A stretch of 15,407 bases of DNA from Candidatus Peregrinibacteria bacterium RIFCSPLOWO2_01_FULL_39_12. GTDB lineage: Bacteria > Patescibacteriota > Gracilibacteria > UBA1369 > LOWO2-01-FULL-3. The notes below the pieces were generated by a model. It searched no databases, had not been told where the DNA came from, and saw only the letters and a list, made by a program, of their open reading frames with translations. Position 1 is the first letter of the stretch. Each line of letters opens with the position of its first letter. Below, piece by piece: positions 1 through 7,021 of the stretch. Where the stretch lies: assembly GCA_001787455.1 (NCBI GenBank), contig MFXA01000035.1, positions 1,900-17,306 on the forward strand, written 5' to 3'. Made by a program: the position numbers and the translations under genes.

Positions 1-1
1 A

Positions 2-823
2 GGAATTATTACAAAACCCGAAACCATGCATATCTGCTACTGTCATACTCCAATGAGATACGCTTGGGATGACTGGCACTCATATATCCGCGAATACAAA
101 ATGAATCCGATACTAAAACATTTTGCAAAAAAACGCCTCCATTCGTTGAGAATTTGGGACAGGCTTTCATCCGACCGAGTTGATTTTTTTATAGCGAATT
201 CCGGCACTACGCAAAAAAGAATTGAAAAATATTATAAGAAACAATCGGAAATAATTTACCCGATGATAAGAATAAAAAATTATGAAATTGCAAAAAAAAC
301 AAAAGGATATTTTTTGGCGGTGGGCAGGCTGACCCCTTATAAAAAATTTGATTTGATTGTGGAAACTTTTAATAAACTTAATTTACCGCTTAAAATTGTC
401 GGAACAGGCATAATGGAAAACGATCTAAAAAAACAGGCGAAAGGACACATTGAATTTTTGGGACATGTAAGCGATAAAGAACTTCGGACTCTCTACAGCG
501 AATGCGAAGCTTTAATATTCCCGCAAATTGAAGATTTTGGGATTACGGCAATAGAAGCTATGGCATGCGGAAGACCGGTGATCGCTTTATCACAGGGCGG
601 AGCTTTGGATTCGGTTGTTGAAGGAAAAACCGGCATTTTCTTTGCCAAGCAAACACCTCTTCACTTGAAAGCCGCAATTGAAAAATATCTGGAAGAAAAA
701 AGAGAATTCAATCCTGAAAAAATTAGGGAGCACGCAAAACAATTTGACAAATCGGCATTCCAAAAGAATTTCATGAAATCTCTGCGCGAGAAATGGGATA
801 CATGGCAGAAAACTATGATGTAG
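2..823 (+). CDS. Glycosyltransferase family 4 (GT-B), 5' end cut off by the window
   Basis: Transfers a sugar from an activated nucleotide-sugar donor to a glycan or lipid acceptor, probably in cell-surface polysaccharide or glycolipid synthesis at the inner face of the membrane; donor and acceptor cannot be read from the sequence. The frame is open to the window edge: the eight codons before the ATG at 26 read GIITKPET and run straight into MHICYCHTP, a segment lying inside related GT4 enzymes. The ATG at 26 is therefore probably internal and the true start upstream. Counting from that Met, the donor-binding Rossmann half begins near residue 97 (AVGRLTPYKKFD) and carries the family EX7E signature (EDFGITAIE, E169 and E177) followed by MACGRPVIA and the GG of LSQGGALDSVVEG. 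The N-terminal acceptor domain is mostly missing. The gene ends one base short of the stop of the convergent pilin-like gene. Family call sure; substrate unknown. Confidence 0.88.
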   Translation, partial: GIITKPETMHICYCHTPMRYAWDDWHSYIREYKMNPILKHFAKKRLHSLRIWDRLSSDRVDFFIANSGTTQKRIEKYYKKQSEIIYPMIRIKNYEIAKKTKGYFLAVGRLTPYKKFDLIVETFNKLNLPLKIVGTGIMENDLKKQAKGHIEFLGHVSDKELRTLYSECEALIFPQIEDFGITAIEAMACGRPVIALSQGGALDSVVEGKTGIFFAKQTPLHLKAAIEKYLEEKREFNPEKIREHAKQFDKSAFQKNFMKSLREKWDTWQKTMM

Positions 824-824
824 A

Positions 825-1346
825 CTATCCTGTAAGAACAGCAATAACAATATTAACAAGAGCCCAAGCCACCAAAGTTAAAACCATACCGACAACTCCA
901 TAAAGTATCGCTTTTTTGCCTTTATCCTTATCTTCGGAAATACCTGCAAATAAATAAAGATACCCTCCATACATAATTCCGCCAACAGCAACCAACCCGC
1001 TGATCTGGATAATGAATTCAAGAACATAGCGGATATAATAAGGGATCATCCAAAGCTTGATGTCGCCGGTTTTAATGCCGCAACCGAGAATATCATTTTC
1101 GTCAGCGACACCACCGGCTCCAGTGTCAAAACCAAAATCCTCATTATCGGCATTAGTAAAAAATTTCTTAACTGCACCAGAATGTGTATTCACATAATTC
1201 ATAACAGTCTTACAGTCACTAACCCCCTTCTCCGTCCCAGGCAATACAGTTTTTCCAACCTCAACCGCATAAACAGTGACAGTCCCAATCTGCACAAGCA
1301 AATATGCGACCATTAAAAATGCCAAAATTTTTCTAAAAATCTTCAT
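825..1346 (-). CDS. Small secreted membrane protein, TrbC/VirB2-like (T4SS pilin family)
   Basis: Predicted 173-residue protein with a Sec-type signal (basic MKIFRK, hydrophobic core about 8-25, likely cleavage after VYA near 27), an extracytoplasmic segment with two cysteines (C45, C89), and two C-terminal hydrophobic helices (about 107-134 and 147-171) joined by a charged turn (SEDKDKGKK). The GGIMYGGYLYLFAG...GKKAILYGVVGMVLTLVAWA pattern is that of the pilin-like proteins grouped with TrbC/VirB2 and common in CPR genomes, where they often stand alone. The frame extends further upstream to 1511, but that would overlap der and bury the signal peptide, so I start at the ATG at 1346. No other secretion-system gene is visible, so a role in a conjugation or secretion machine is not shown; a surface filament subunit or simple membrane protein remains possible. 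Fold class fairly sure, function unsure. Confidence 0.72.
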   Translation of the reverse strand: MKIFRKILAFLMVAYLLVQIGTVTVYAVEVGKTVLPGTEKGVSDCKTVMNYVNTHSGAVKKFFTNADNEDFGFDTGAGGVADENDILGCGIKTGDIKLWMIPYYIRYVLEFIIQISGLVAVGGIMYGGYLYLFAGISEDKDKGKKAILYGVVGMVLTLVAWALVNIVIAVLTG

Positions 1347-1368
1347 CTCAAAATTTAAAATTCCTATT

Positions 1369-1374
1369 ATTATA
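1369..1374 (-). promoter_or_regulatory. Candidate -10 box for the pilin-like gene
   Basis: Read on the minus strand this is a perfect TATAAT, 22 bases before the ATG at 1346. A -35 at 17-base spacing (1392-1397, TTTCAA) matches only three of six positions, so the promoter call rests on the -10 alone. It overlaps the region of the der promoter on the other strand. Confidence 0.4.
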
Positions 1375-1384
1375 ACACGAAAAC

Positions 1385-1413
1385 TTGATATTTGAAAGAT
1401 ATCTGGATACAAT
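1385..1413 (+). promoter_or_regulatory. Promoter of der, TTGATA-17-TACAAT
   Basis: A -35 box TTGATA (1385-1390) and a -10 box TACAAT (1408-1413) are separated by exactly 17 bases, close to the sigma-70 consensus. Transcription would start near 1420, giving a leader of about 40 bases before the der ATG at 1462 and placing a stable stem-loop at the very 5' end of the transcript. Confidence 0.6.
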
Positions 1414-1423
1414 TGACCAACCA

Positions 1424-1442
1424 GACAAAGCGAAGCTTTGTC
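1424..1442. repeat. 8-bp stem, GAA-loop hairpin in the der 5' leader
   Basis: GACAAAGC-GAA-GCTTTGTC is a perfect inverted repeat whose centre is GCGAAGC, a heptamer known to form an unusually stable DNA mini-hairpin. It starts about four bases after the predicted der transcription start and ends 19 bases before the start codon. No U-run follows, so it is not a terminator. Likely roles are protecting the mRNA 5' end or shaping translation start; it may also be a genome-wide palindrome, since the same core recurs at 10994-11014. Confidence 0.7.
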
Positions 1443-1461
1443 CTTATAACCACACCAACTC

Positions 1462-2841
1462 ATGAACCCCTTGCCGATAATTGCCATAGTAGGACGCCCA
1501 AATGTTGGCAAATCGACACTATTTAACAGGCTGATCGGGAAACGCTATGCGGTAGTGGCAAAAGAAGCCGGCACCACGCGTGACAGAATAACTCAAAAAT
1601 TCAAGCTTCACGGATACGAAATTTTACTTGTGGATACTGGCGGAGTTCAACATGGCGAATTGGAAAATATTGAAGCGAAAGTTCAGCTACAGGCGAAACA
1701 TGCCATAGAAGAAGCAGATTTAATTTTATTTGTTGTGGATATAAGCCAGGAATTAACGGCTGATGATTTTTCCGCAGCAGATACCTTGAGAAAATCGAAA
1801 AAACCGATAATTTTGGCGGCGAATAAAAGCGACAATAAAAGTCTTGAGGAAAATGTTTATAATTTTTACGAACTCGGATTTGGCGACCCGATGCAAATAT
1901 CGGCAATTCATACTATGGGAATCGAGAAATTGAAAGATAAAATATTTTCCACGCTGAAGGTGTTCGCTCCGCGAACATCTCTCACTACTAGCCCCGCCTT
2001 CGGCGGGGTGTCGGAAATTGAAATTAAAAATGACTCTGCAAATCCAAATATATGTATTCTGGGGAAGCCGAATGTCGGAAAATCTTCTCTTGTAAACGCT
2101 CTTCTGGGTTCGGAAAAAGTAATAGTGTCGGAAATTCCGGGCACAACGCGTGATATTGTGGACATCGAAATAACTTACAACGACAAAACATACAATTTGA
2201 TAGATACCGCAGGCCTGAAAAAGCCGGGTCAAATTAAAAGAGGCATCGAAAAATTCAGCTCGATCAGATGTCTTGGAGCTATAACAAAATCGGACGTAGT
2301 AGTTCTTTTGATTGATTCTCAAACCGGCATCACAAATCAGGACTGCCACATCGCACAAAAAGTGCTTGAAAACAAAAAAGGCTTGATACTGGCGGTAAAC
2401 AAAACCGACTTGATTGAAAGCGAAGAAGAAAAAGACAGAATGTTAATGAGGTTAAAAAGGAAATTTGAATTTGTGCCATGGGCACCTGTCGTATTGATTT
2501 CAGCGAAAGATAAAGAAAATATTTTCGAGATTTTTTCTCTTACTGAAAAAATATTAATCGAACAAAACAAAAGAATCTCAACAAACGAACTGAACAGTTT
2601 TCTGCAAAAAATAACCAGAAAACACCTGCCGGCAAGCGCAAAATTCAAGAAACCAAAATTTCTTTACGCCACACAGGTTGAAACATCTCCACCGAAATTT
2701 GTACTATTTTTCAAACATCCGGAAAATCTGCATTTTTCATACCCAAGATATTTGGAAAACGAAATCAGGAAAGAATACGGCTTTATAGGGACAGCGATAA
2801 ACTTAAAATTCAAAGGAAAAGTTGCTGTCAAACAATCTTAA
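1462..2841 (+). CDS. der: Ribosome-assembly GTPase Der (EngA)
   Basis: Essential double GTPase that binds the 50S subunit and helps its late maturation. First G domain: P-loop GRPNVGKS (11-18), G2 around GTTRD (37-41), DTGG (58-61), NKSD (121-124). Second G domain: GKPNVGKS (201-208), GTTRD (227-231), DTAG (248-251), NKTD (313-316). The C-terminal KH-like domain spans about 370-459, including KPKFLYATQ and the ending KGKVAVK. At 459 residues the length is normal. The linker between the two G domains (about 166-185) is encoded by a double-hairpin DNA element (1961-2008) and looks inserted; all nucleotide-binding motifs are intact. No clear Shine-Dalgarno precedes the ATG, which sits just before the conserved IIAIVGRPNVGKS. 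The last 14 bases overlap the end of the convergent nucleotidyltransferase-like gene. Confidence 0.97.
   Translation: MNPLPIIAIVGRPNVGKSTLFNRLIGKRYAVVAKEAGTTRDRITQKFKLHGYEILLVDTGGVQHGELENIEAKVQLQAKHAIEEADLILFVVDISQELTADDFSAADTLRKSKKPIILAANKSDNKSLEENVYNFYELGFGDPMQISAIHTMGIEKLKDKIFSTLKVFAPRTSLTTSPAFGGVSEIEIKNDSANPNICILGKPNVGKSSLVNALLGSEKVIVSEIPGTTRDIVDIEITYNDKTYNLIDTAGLKKPGQIKRGIEKFSSIRCLGAITKSDVVVLLIDSQTGITNQDCHIAQKVLENKKGLILAVNKTDLIESEEEKDRMLMRLKRKFEFVPWAPVVLISAKDKENIFEIFSLTEKILIEQNKRISTNELNSFLQKITRKHLPASAKFKKPKFLYATQVETSPPKFVLFFKHPENLHFSYPRYLENEIRKEYGFIGTAINLKFKGKVAVKQS
1961..2008. repeat. Double-hairpin palindromic element inside der
   Basis: Two perfect stem-loops sit in frame in the inter-domain linker of Der: TGTTCGC-TCC-GCGAACA (1961-1977) and CCCCGCC-TTC-GGCGGGG (1992-2008), each with a 7-bp stem and 3-base loop, separated by 14 bases. 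They encode roughly VFAPRTSLTTSPAFGG between the GTPase domains, a place where Der tolerates length change. G+C content jumps above that of the gene around it. The architecture (hairpin, 14-base spacer, GC-rich hairpin) matches the elements in folP and pabB, though the sequence differs. Confidence 0.72.
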
Positions 2842-3547
2842 AAAACCTCTCGCCGGTTAATTTCGCATCATTTCCGTACGTTTTAATCCATTTGTTTTTA
2901 TATTCGGTTCTCCTATCAATATTGTGAAATTTTAAAACATGGTCATTTACCAGCAAACTGGACTGCTCTCCGGCAATTTCCATCTTCCCGTGTGCTCTTT
3001 TCTGCTGCCATTTGCGAAGTTTATCTTCAATAAAATTTCCGAAAACACCATCAAGCAAAATCTCAAAAAGCGGGGTTATAAAACTTTTTTCATACACTAC
3101 CTTGCTTCTATCAATTTTAAAATCTCTGTTTTTTTCAAAATATCTGCGCGCCCAATCGTTCGCCGAAATAAATTCTCTCGACACCCCGTCATCAATTAAA
3201 GGTAAAATACTTTTAATCCAAAAAGCGAGATAAATATCTTTATCAATTGCTATATTTTTTAGATTAAGAGCGCTGTCATCCACAAAAAAACTTAAACAAA
3301 ACCGTCCTGCAATTTTATTTCCATGCCGTCTCGCGCCGAAAACATGGAAAAGAAAAGTAACAAAAGTTCTTACGGTAAAAAGCCGCCCCTTATCGGCAAT
3401 AATAAACAAATCAATATCGCTTCCGCTACCCACTTTGCCGAAAGCCAAATTATTGCAGACAGCAGCCATTCTCAAAAAAGGAACAAATTTCAAAAACCAA
3501 GCATAACGATTAACTTTCTTCCATAATTTTTTTTCTGTTTCATCCAT
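2828..3547 (-). CDS. Nucleotidyltransferase-fold protein with a divergent GS motif
   Basis: A 239-residue protein whose N-terminal third looks like the Pol-beta/MNT nucleotidyltransferase fold: NNLAFGKVGSGSDIDLFII (32-50) holds the metal-binding pair D44 and D46, followed by KGRLFTVR. In the canonical hG[GS]x(9-13)Dh[DE] signature the leading Gly-Ser is Asn-Asn here (N32, N33), which may weaken nucleotide binding. The rest, including GRFCLSFFV (about 81-89), DIYLAFWI and EYKNKWIKTYG near the C terminus, has no motif I can name. Substrate and partner are unknown; relatives range from antibiotic adenylyltransferases to MNT antitoxins, and no HEPN partner gene lies beside it. The start is the ATG at 3547, divergent from uvrC by 45 bases. 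Its 3' end overlaps der by 14 bases. Confidence 0.75.
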   Translation of the reverse strand: MDETEKKLWKKVNRYAWFLKFVPFLRMAAVCNNLAFGKVGSGSDIDLFIIADKGRLFTVRTFVTFLFHVFGARRHGNKIAGRFCLSFFVDDSALNLKNIAIDKDIYLAFWIKSILPLIDDGVSREFISANDWARRYFEKNRDFKIDRSKVVYEKSFITPLFEILLDGVFGNFIEDKLRKWQQKRAHGKMEIAGEQSSLLVNDHVLKFHNIDRRTEYKNKWIKTYGNDAKLTGERFFKIV

Positions 3548-3548
3548 A

Positions 3549-3581
3549 TTTGAAGTATACTACAAACAAAGCTTCTTCAAA
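3549..3581. promoter_or_regulatory. Divergent nucleotidyltransferase/uvrC control region with inverted repeat
   Basis: The 45-base gap between the two divergent start codons holds AGTATACT (3554-3561), a palindrome giving a TATACT -10 box on both strands, and a 7-base inverted repeat TTTGAAG (3549-3555) / CTTCAAA (3575-3581) around it. Neither direction has a convincing -35. The repeat could be an operator acting on both genes; neither a CTGT-N8-ACAG nor a GAAC-N4-GTTC SOS box is present. Confidence 0.35.
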
Positions 3582-3592
3582 GAAAATAACTC

Positions 3593-5740
3593 ATGCCGGA
3601 TAAAAAAAATATTAAAAGAATTTTGGGGAATCTCCCGCATAATCCGGGTATCTATAAAATGATGGATAAAGACGGGAAAATTATCTATATCGGAAAAGCC
3701 AAAGATTTAAACAAAAGAATAAGGCAGTATTTTCAAAAAAATTACGAACATTCCACGCGCACGAAAAAAATGAAAGAAAACACGGAAGACATAAAAATCA
3801 CGGTAGTGGATAGCGACCTTGAAGCCGTAATTCTCGAACACAACCTGATGAAAGAGTTTAAACCGAAATATAATGTTGTGATGAAAGATGACAAAAATTA
3901 CGTATATATAAAAATTACAAATGAAGATTTTCCGCGCATTCAAATAGTGAGGAGAGTTGAAAAAGATAATGCAAAATATATCGGTCCAAAAACGGCCGCG
4001 CACAAAGTTGAAGACACGTTAAGAATTTTAAAAAACATCCTTCTTTTCAGACATTGCGGACTGGACATAAAATTTACGGATACACCCACGCACATCGTTG
4101 AAGTAAGCAAAAAAACAATAAAATACCCGTGCCTCGATTTCTACACGAACAGATGCGTAGGTCCATGCATAGGGAAATGTACTCCGGAAGAATATAAAAA
4201 AATAATAACTGACATGGAAAATTTTTTTGCGGGAAGAGCGGACGAAATATTCAAAACATTGCGCGAACAAATGAATAATTATGCGGAAATACGCAATTTT
4301 GAAAAAGCGGCAAAAATAAGGGATAAAATAAAAAAACTTGAAGATATTCTGGAAAAACAAAAAGTTTCCGATCCGAATCAGGAAGACAAGGACATAATAA
4401 ATTATTGTGTGACACAGGGAAAAGCGTATTTTAATCTTTTTCAGATACGCGGGGGAAAACTAATCGGACAGGAAAATTTTACACTATCAGCGTTGGATGC
4501 AGATGAAAATTCTCAAAATCAGGAAATCCTTGAAGAATTTTTAAAGCAATATTACTGCCTTGCGACAGACATCCCAAAAGAAATTTTAATACCACACAAT
4601 CTGGAAAACGAGCAAGAAATTAAAAACTTTGTAGATAAAATTGCAAATAAAAAAATTCTCTTTTTAGTTCCAAAACAGGGGATAAAAAACAGGCTCCTTG
4701 ATATGAGCTTAAACAACGCAAGAATATTTGCCGACAGACAAAAATTTTCATGGCGCACACAAGACGATTTAACCGAAAAAGCCGCAAAAGATTTGAAAAA
4801 ATTACTAGGATTAAAAAACGATTTAAAAAGAATAGAATGTTACGACATTTCACACTTAAGCGGCACAGAAACGGTCGGTTCAATGATAGTCTTCTCACAA
4901 GGAGTCCCAAAACCATCCCATTACAGAAAATTCAAATTGCGCACAATAGAAAACAAACCGGATGACTATAAATCCATGGAAGAATTATTGACCCGCAGAT
5001 TTTCAAAAATCGCGCTCCAAGTCCAGCAAAAGGATTATGAATTTAGGTTATCGGCTAAAAAAGACAAAAAATTCATCGAAAAAAACAACAAAGTGGATCT
5101 CGAAAAAACCGACAGAGATTTTTACATCCTCAAAAAAAATAAAAAACAACTTGGATTTATTGCGATAAAACACCATTCGGAAAAAGTTTCCGAATTGAGA
5201 AATTTGTGGGTGCTGAAAAGCGAACGCGGCAAAAAACTTGGTTATAAGCTGATAAATGAAGCTGTAAAAAAATCAAAAACAAAGCGCATTTACGCAATTT
5301 GCAGAGAAAATCTTAAAGATTATTATATGATGACAGGATTTGAAGATATTAAAAAAATACCTGAAGAACTTAACGAAAGATACTCATACTGCAGAAAAAA
5401 ATATGGAAATATGATTTGCCTTTTATACGACAAAAATAAACACAAACCGGACGAATCCTTCAGTAAAATTCCGGATTTGACGGTAATAGACGGCGGAAAA
5501 GGACAGCTTTCCGTTGCCAACAAGGTTTTTGCACAATTCAAACTGGATATTCCCCATATTGCGCTGGCAAAAGAAATGGAGGAAATTTTTGTGGATAACA
5601 AAGCGGATTCGATAAAACTCCCGTCAAATAACGAAGCTTTAAAACTCATTCAAAGAGCGCGAAACGAAGCTCACAGATTTGCCATAAGCTTTAACCAACA
5701 GCTCCGATCAAAAAAAATGTTTGCCGCAGGCGAAACATAA
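3593..5740 (+). CDS. uvrC: Excinuclease subunit UvrC with inserted GNAT-like domain, no HhH tail
   Basis: Makes the two incisions around DNA lesions in nucleotide excision repair, with UvrA and UvrB. The N-terminal GIY-YIG nuclease is complete: G19-I20-Y21, Y32-I33-G34, R42, E82 and N94 (PKYN). A cysteine group (C155, C180, C188, C192) fits the cluster reported to hold Fe-S in E. coli UvrC. The UvrB-binding UVR helix pair lies near 205-255. The RNase H-like 5' nuclease has D418 (YDISH), D633 (VIDGGKGQL), D672 and H694 (NEAHRFA). Between RRFSK (about 472) and PDLTVIDGG (627) lies an extra stretch of some 150 residues resembling a GNAT acetyltransferase. The protein ends at RSKKMFAAGET, where most UvrCs continue into a (HhH)2 DNA-binding domain. 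The reading frame is unbroken across all domains. Start ATG is the only one before NLPHNPGIY. UvrC identity certain; the insertion is unusual. Confidence 0.96.
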   Translation: MPDKKNIKRILGNLPHNPGIYKMMDKDGKIIYIGKAKDLNKRIRQYFQKNYEHSTRTKKMKENTEDIKITVVDSDLEAVILEHNLMKEFKPKYNVVMKDDKNYVYIKITNEDFPRIQIVRRVEKDNAKYIGPKTAAHKVEDTLRILKNILLFRHCGLDIKFTDTPTHIVEVSKKTIKYPCLDFYTNRCVGPCIGKCTPEEYKKIITDMENFFAGRADEIFKTLREQMNNYAEIRNFEKAAKIRDKIKKLEDILEKQKVSDPNQEDKDIINYCVTQGKAYFNLFQIRGGKLIGQENFTLSALDADENSQNQEILEEFLKQYYCLATDIPKEILIPHNLENEQEIKNFVDKIANKKILFLVPKQGIKNRLLDMSLNNARIFADRQKFSWRTQDDLTEKAAKDLKKLLGLKNDLKRIECYDISHLSGTETVGSMIVFSQGVPKPSHYRKFKLRTIENKPDDYKSMEELLTRRFSKIALQVQQKDYEFRLSAKKDKKFIEKNNKVDLEKTDRDFYILKKNKKQLGFIAIKHHSEKVSELRNLWVLKSERGKKLGYKLINEAVKKSKTKRIYAICRENLKDYYMMTGFEDIKKIPEELNERYSYCRKKYGNMICLLYDKNKHKPDESFSKIPDLTVIDGGKGQLSVANKVFAQFKLDIPHIALAKEMEEIFVDNKADSIKLPSNNEALKLIQRARNEAHRFAISFNQQLRSKKMFAAGET
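5012..5470 (+). other. GNAT acetyltransferase-like domain inserted in UvrC
   Basis: Residues about 474-626 of UvrC. From 509 they read like a compact GNAT: beta strands FYILKKNKKQLGFIAI (510-525), then SELRNLWVLKSERGKKLGYKL (533-553, strand 4 plus the acetyl-CoA pyrophosphate loop), helix INEAVKKSK, strand RIYAICRE (565-572), and NLKDYYMMTGFEDIKKIPEEL (573-593), typical of GNAT motif B. The loop RGKKLG fits R-x-x-G-x-G except for Lys at the first Gly, so cofactor binding is plausible but not certain. Residues 474-508 (QVQQKDYEF...VDLEKTDRD) are charged and probably linker. The catalytic Asp residues of UvrC lie on either side of the insertion. Confidence 0.72.
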
Positions 5741-5746
5741 TTTTTT
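5720..5746 (+). terminator. Weak possible terminator after uvrC
   Basis: A short imperfect hairpin (TTTGCC-GCA-GGCGAAA with a bulged G, 5720-5735) overlapping the end of uvrC is followed five bases later by six T (5741-5746). The stem is short and the run is displaced, so this is at best a weak intrinsic terminator in the 16-base gap between the convergent uvrC and thiI. Confidence 0.22.
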
Positions 5747-5756
5747 CATGGATTCC

Positions 5757-6944
5757 CTAGCTGAAATATTTGACTTCACACCCGCTTAAAACCTCGTTAA
5801 CCAACTTTTCTACATCAATTTTCTTCTCATATCCAAGCACATTTCTGACATTCGCCTTAAGTTCGGGAGTTTTTGGAGCAAACATCGTACAGGTATCTTT
5901 GCACGGAAGCATGGAAATATCATGAGTCCCAATTTTCCGGGCAATTTTAATAATATCCTCCTTGTCAAAACTTATGAGAGGAGTAAAAATCGGCACACTA
6001 GAAACCTCCTGAATCACAAAAATATTTTCAGGAGTTTGAGAAGCGACTTGCCCGTAGTTATCGCCTGTTACAAGCCCTTTTGCCTTCTCTTTTTTACAAA
6101 TTTCCTCGGCAATTCTAATCATAATTCTTCTGTAAAGCACAGTTCGAATTTTTGCGGGAACGTCCAAATTAGTGGCAATTTCCCTCTGTACCTTTCCATA
6201 AGGGACAAGATAAAGTTTTGTATCAAATTGATATCCGCTCAAAATCTTCACCAAATCTTCAACCTGCTCCACTTCTTCTTTTCCAGTGTAAGGATATCCG
6301 TGGAAATGAACAAATATAACACGCGCACCGCGCCGCATCATTTGATATGCAGCTACAGGCGAATCAAACCCGGCAGAAAGCAAAGAAACAAGCTTACTTT
6401 GGCTGTTTGAAGGAAGCCCGCCCGCTCCCGCATATTTTTTAAACGAAAAATAACCGTAATCATCAAAAAACTCCACATCCGCAACAAATTCAGGCTCGGT
6501 TAAATTCACTTTTATATCAAGACCTTTATCTATCAAAATAGCGCCAAGATCACGCTCCATCTCAAAGGATTTATAAGGAAGAATCATCGACCTCTTCACC
6601 TTAACTCTAAAACTTTTAGGTTTTTTAGAAACGTCAAAGACATACTTCGGAAGATTTTCCCATATCTGATTCCCAAGCTTTTTTGCATCAACAAATCCTT
6701 CATACACGAATTTAAAATTTTTAATGCCGAAGATTTTTTGGAGCACATTTGAATATTCCAATTCATCAAAATTATCGGGAAGACCGATCATAAACCTCTT
6801 CAAAACATGTATGACAGAAAAAGTTTTTCTGAATTTCTTCTCCAGCCTTATTTTCAAAGCATGCCTAAGCTTACTTAAAAAATAAGAAGTATTACCCAGC
6901 TTAAGCCCGATTTCACTGTAATGAACAATCAAAAAACGTTTCAT
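5757..6944 (-). CDS. thiI: tRNA 4-thiouridine synthase ThiI, without rhodanese domain
   Basis: Adenylates and thiolates U8 of tRNA, taking sulfur from an IscS-type cysteine desulfurase. Numbering from the ATG at 6953: NFLD/THUMP region about 1-165, then a PP-loop ATPase with SAGFDSP (193-199; the usual form is SGGxDSP), ARVIFVHFHGYPYT, VTGDNYGQVASQT (295-307) and LPCKDTCTMFAPKTPE with C351 and C355. The C-terminal rhodanese domain of E. coli ThiI is absent, as in many bacterial and archaeal ThiIs, so the sulfur path would use these PP-loop cysteines. No thiamine gene is near, so tRNA modification is the likely role. I prefer the second ATG (6944): it begins MKRFLIVHYSEIGLK as homologues do, is preceded by GGGG, and leaves about 20 bases of leader; 6953 is also possible. 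Convergent with uvrC. Confidence 0.93.
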   Translation of the reverse strand: MKRFLIVHYSEIGLKLGNTSYFLSKLRHALKIRLEKKFRKTFSVIHVLKRFMIGLPDNFDELEYSNVLQKIFGIKNFKFVYEGFVDAKKLGNQIWENLPKYVFDVSKKPKSFRVKVKRSMILPYKSFEMERDLGAILIDKGLDIKVNLTEPEFVADVEFFDDYGYFSFKKYAGAGGLPSNSQSKLVSLLSAGFDSPVAAYQMMRRGARVIFVHFHGYPYTGKEEVEQVEDLVKILSGYQFDTKLYLVPYGKVQREIATNLDVPAKIRTVLYRRIMIRIAEEICKKEKAKGLVTGDNYGQVASQTPENIFVIQEVSSVPIFTPLISFDKEDIIKIARKIGTHDISMLPCKDTCTMFAPKTPELKANVRNVLGYEKKIDVEKLVNEVLSGCEVKYFS

Positions 6945-6971
6945 GAGCCCCATCTTAGAAGATTTGATGGC

Positions 6972-6980
6972 AGTATAGCA
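6972..6980 (-). promoter_or_regulatory. Extended -10 promoter of thiI (TGCTATACT)
   Basis: On the minus strand TG-C-TATACT is a full extended -10 element. Transcription would start near 6965, giving a short leader before thiI. No -35 is evident, as is common for extended -10 promoters. It lies back to back with the folate-operon promoter, seven bases away. Confidence 0.5.
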
Positions 6981-6987
6981 AAAGAAT

Positions 6988-6996
6988 TGCTAAAAT
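6988..6996 (+). promoter_or_regulatory. Extended -10 promoter of the folate operon (TGCTAAAAT)
   Basis: TG-C-TAAAAT on the plus strand is an extended -10 element about 26 bases before the folP ATG at 7022; transcription would start near 7003. It forms the right arm of the inverted repeat TAGCAA-AAGAA-TTGCTA whose left arm belongs to the thiI promoter. The 9-mer AATTGCTAA here recurs twice upstream of obg. Confidence 0.45.
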
Positions 6997-7021
6997 CTGC
7001 ATGCTTTTCTAACATGGAGAA

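Noticed and set aside
1347..1511. N-terminal extension of the pilin-like frame into der
   Set aside because: The extra 55 codons overlap the der start, lie upstream of a clear signal peptide and would put the signal inside the protein.
5012..5470. UvrC extra region as a separate GNAT gene or assembly chimera
   Set aside because: One unbroken frame runs from the UvrC core through the insert back into VIDGGKGQL with conserved motifs on both sides.
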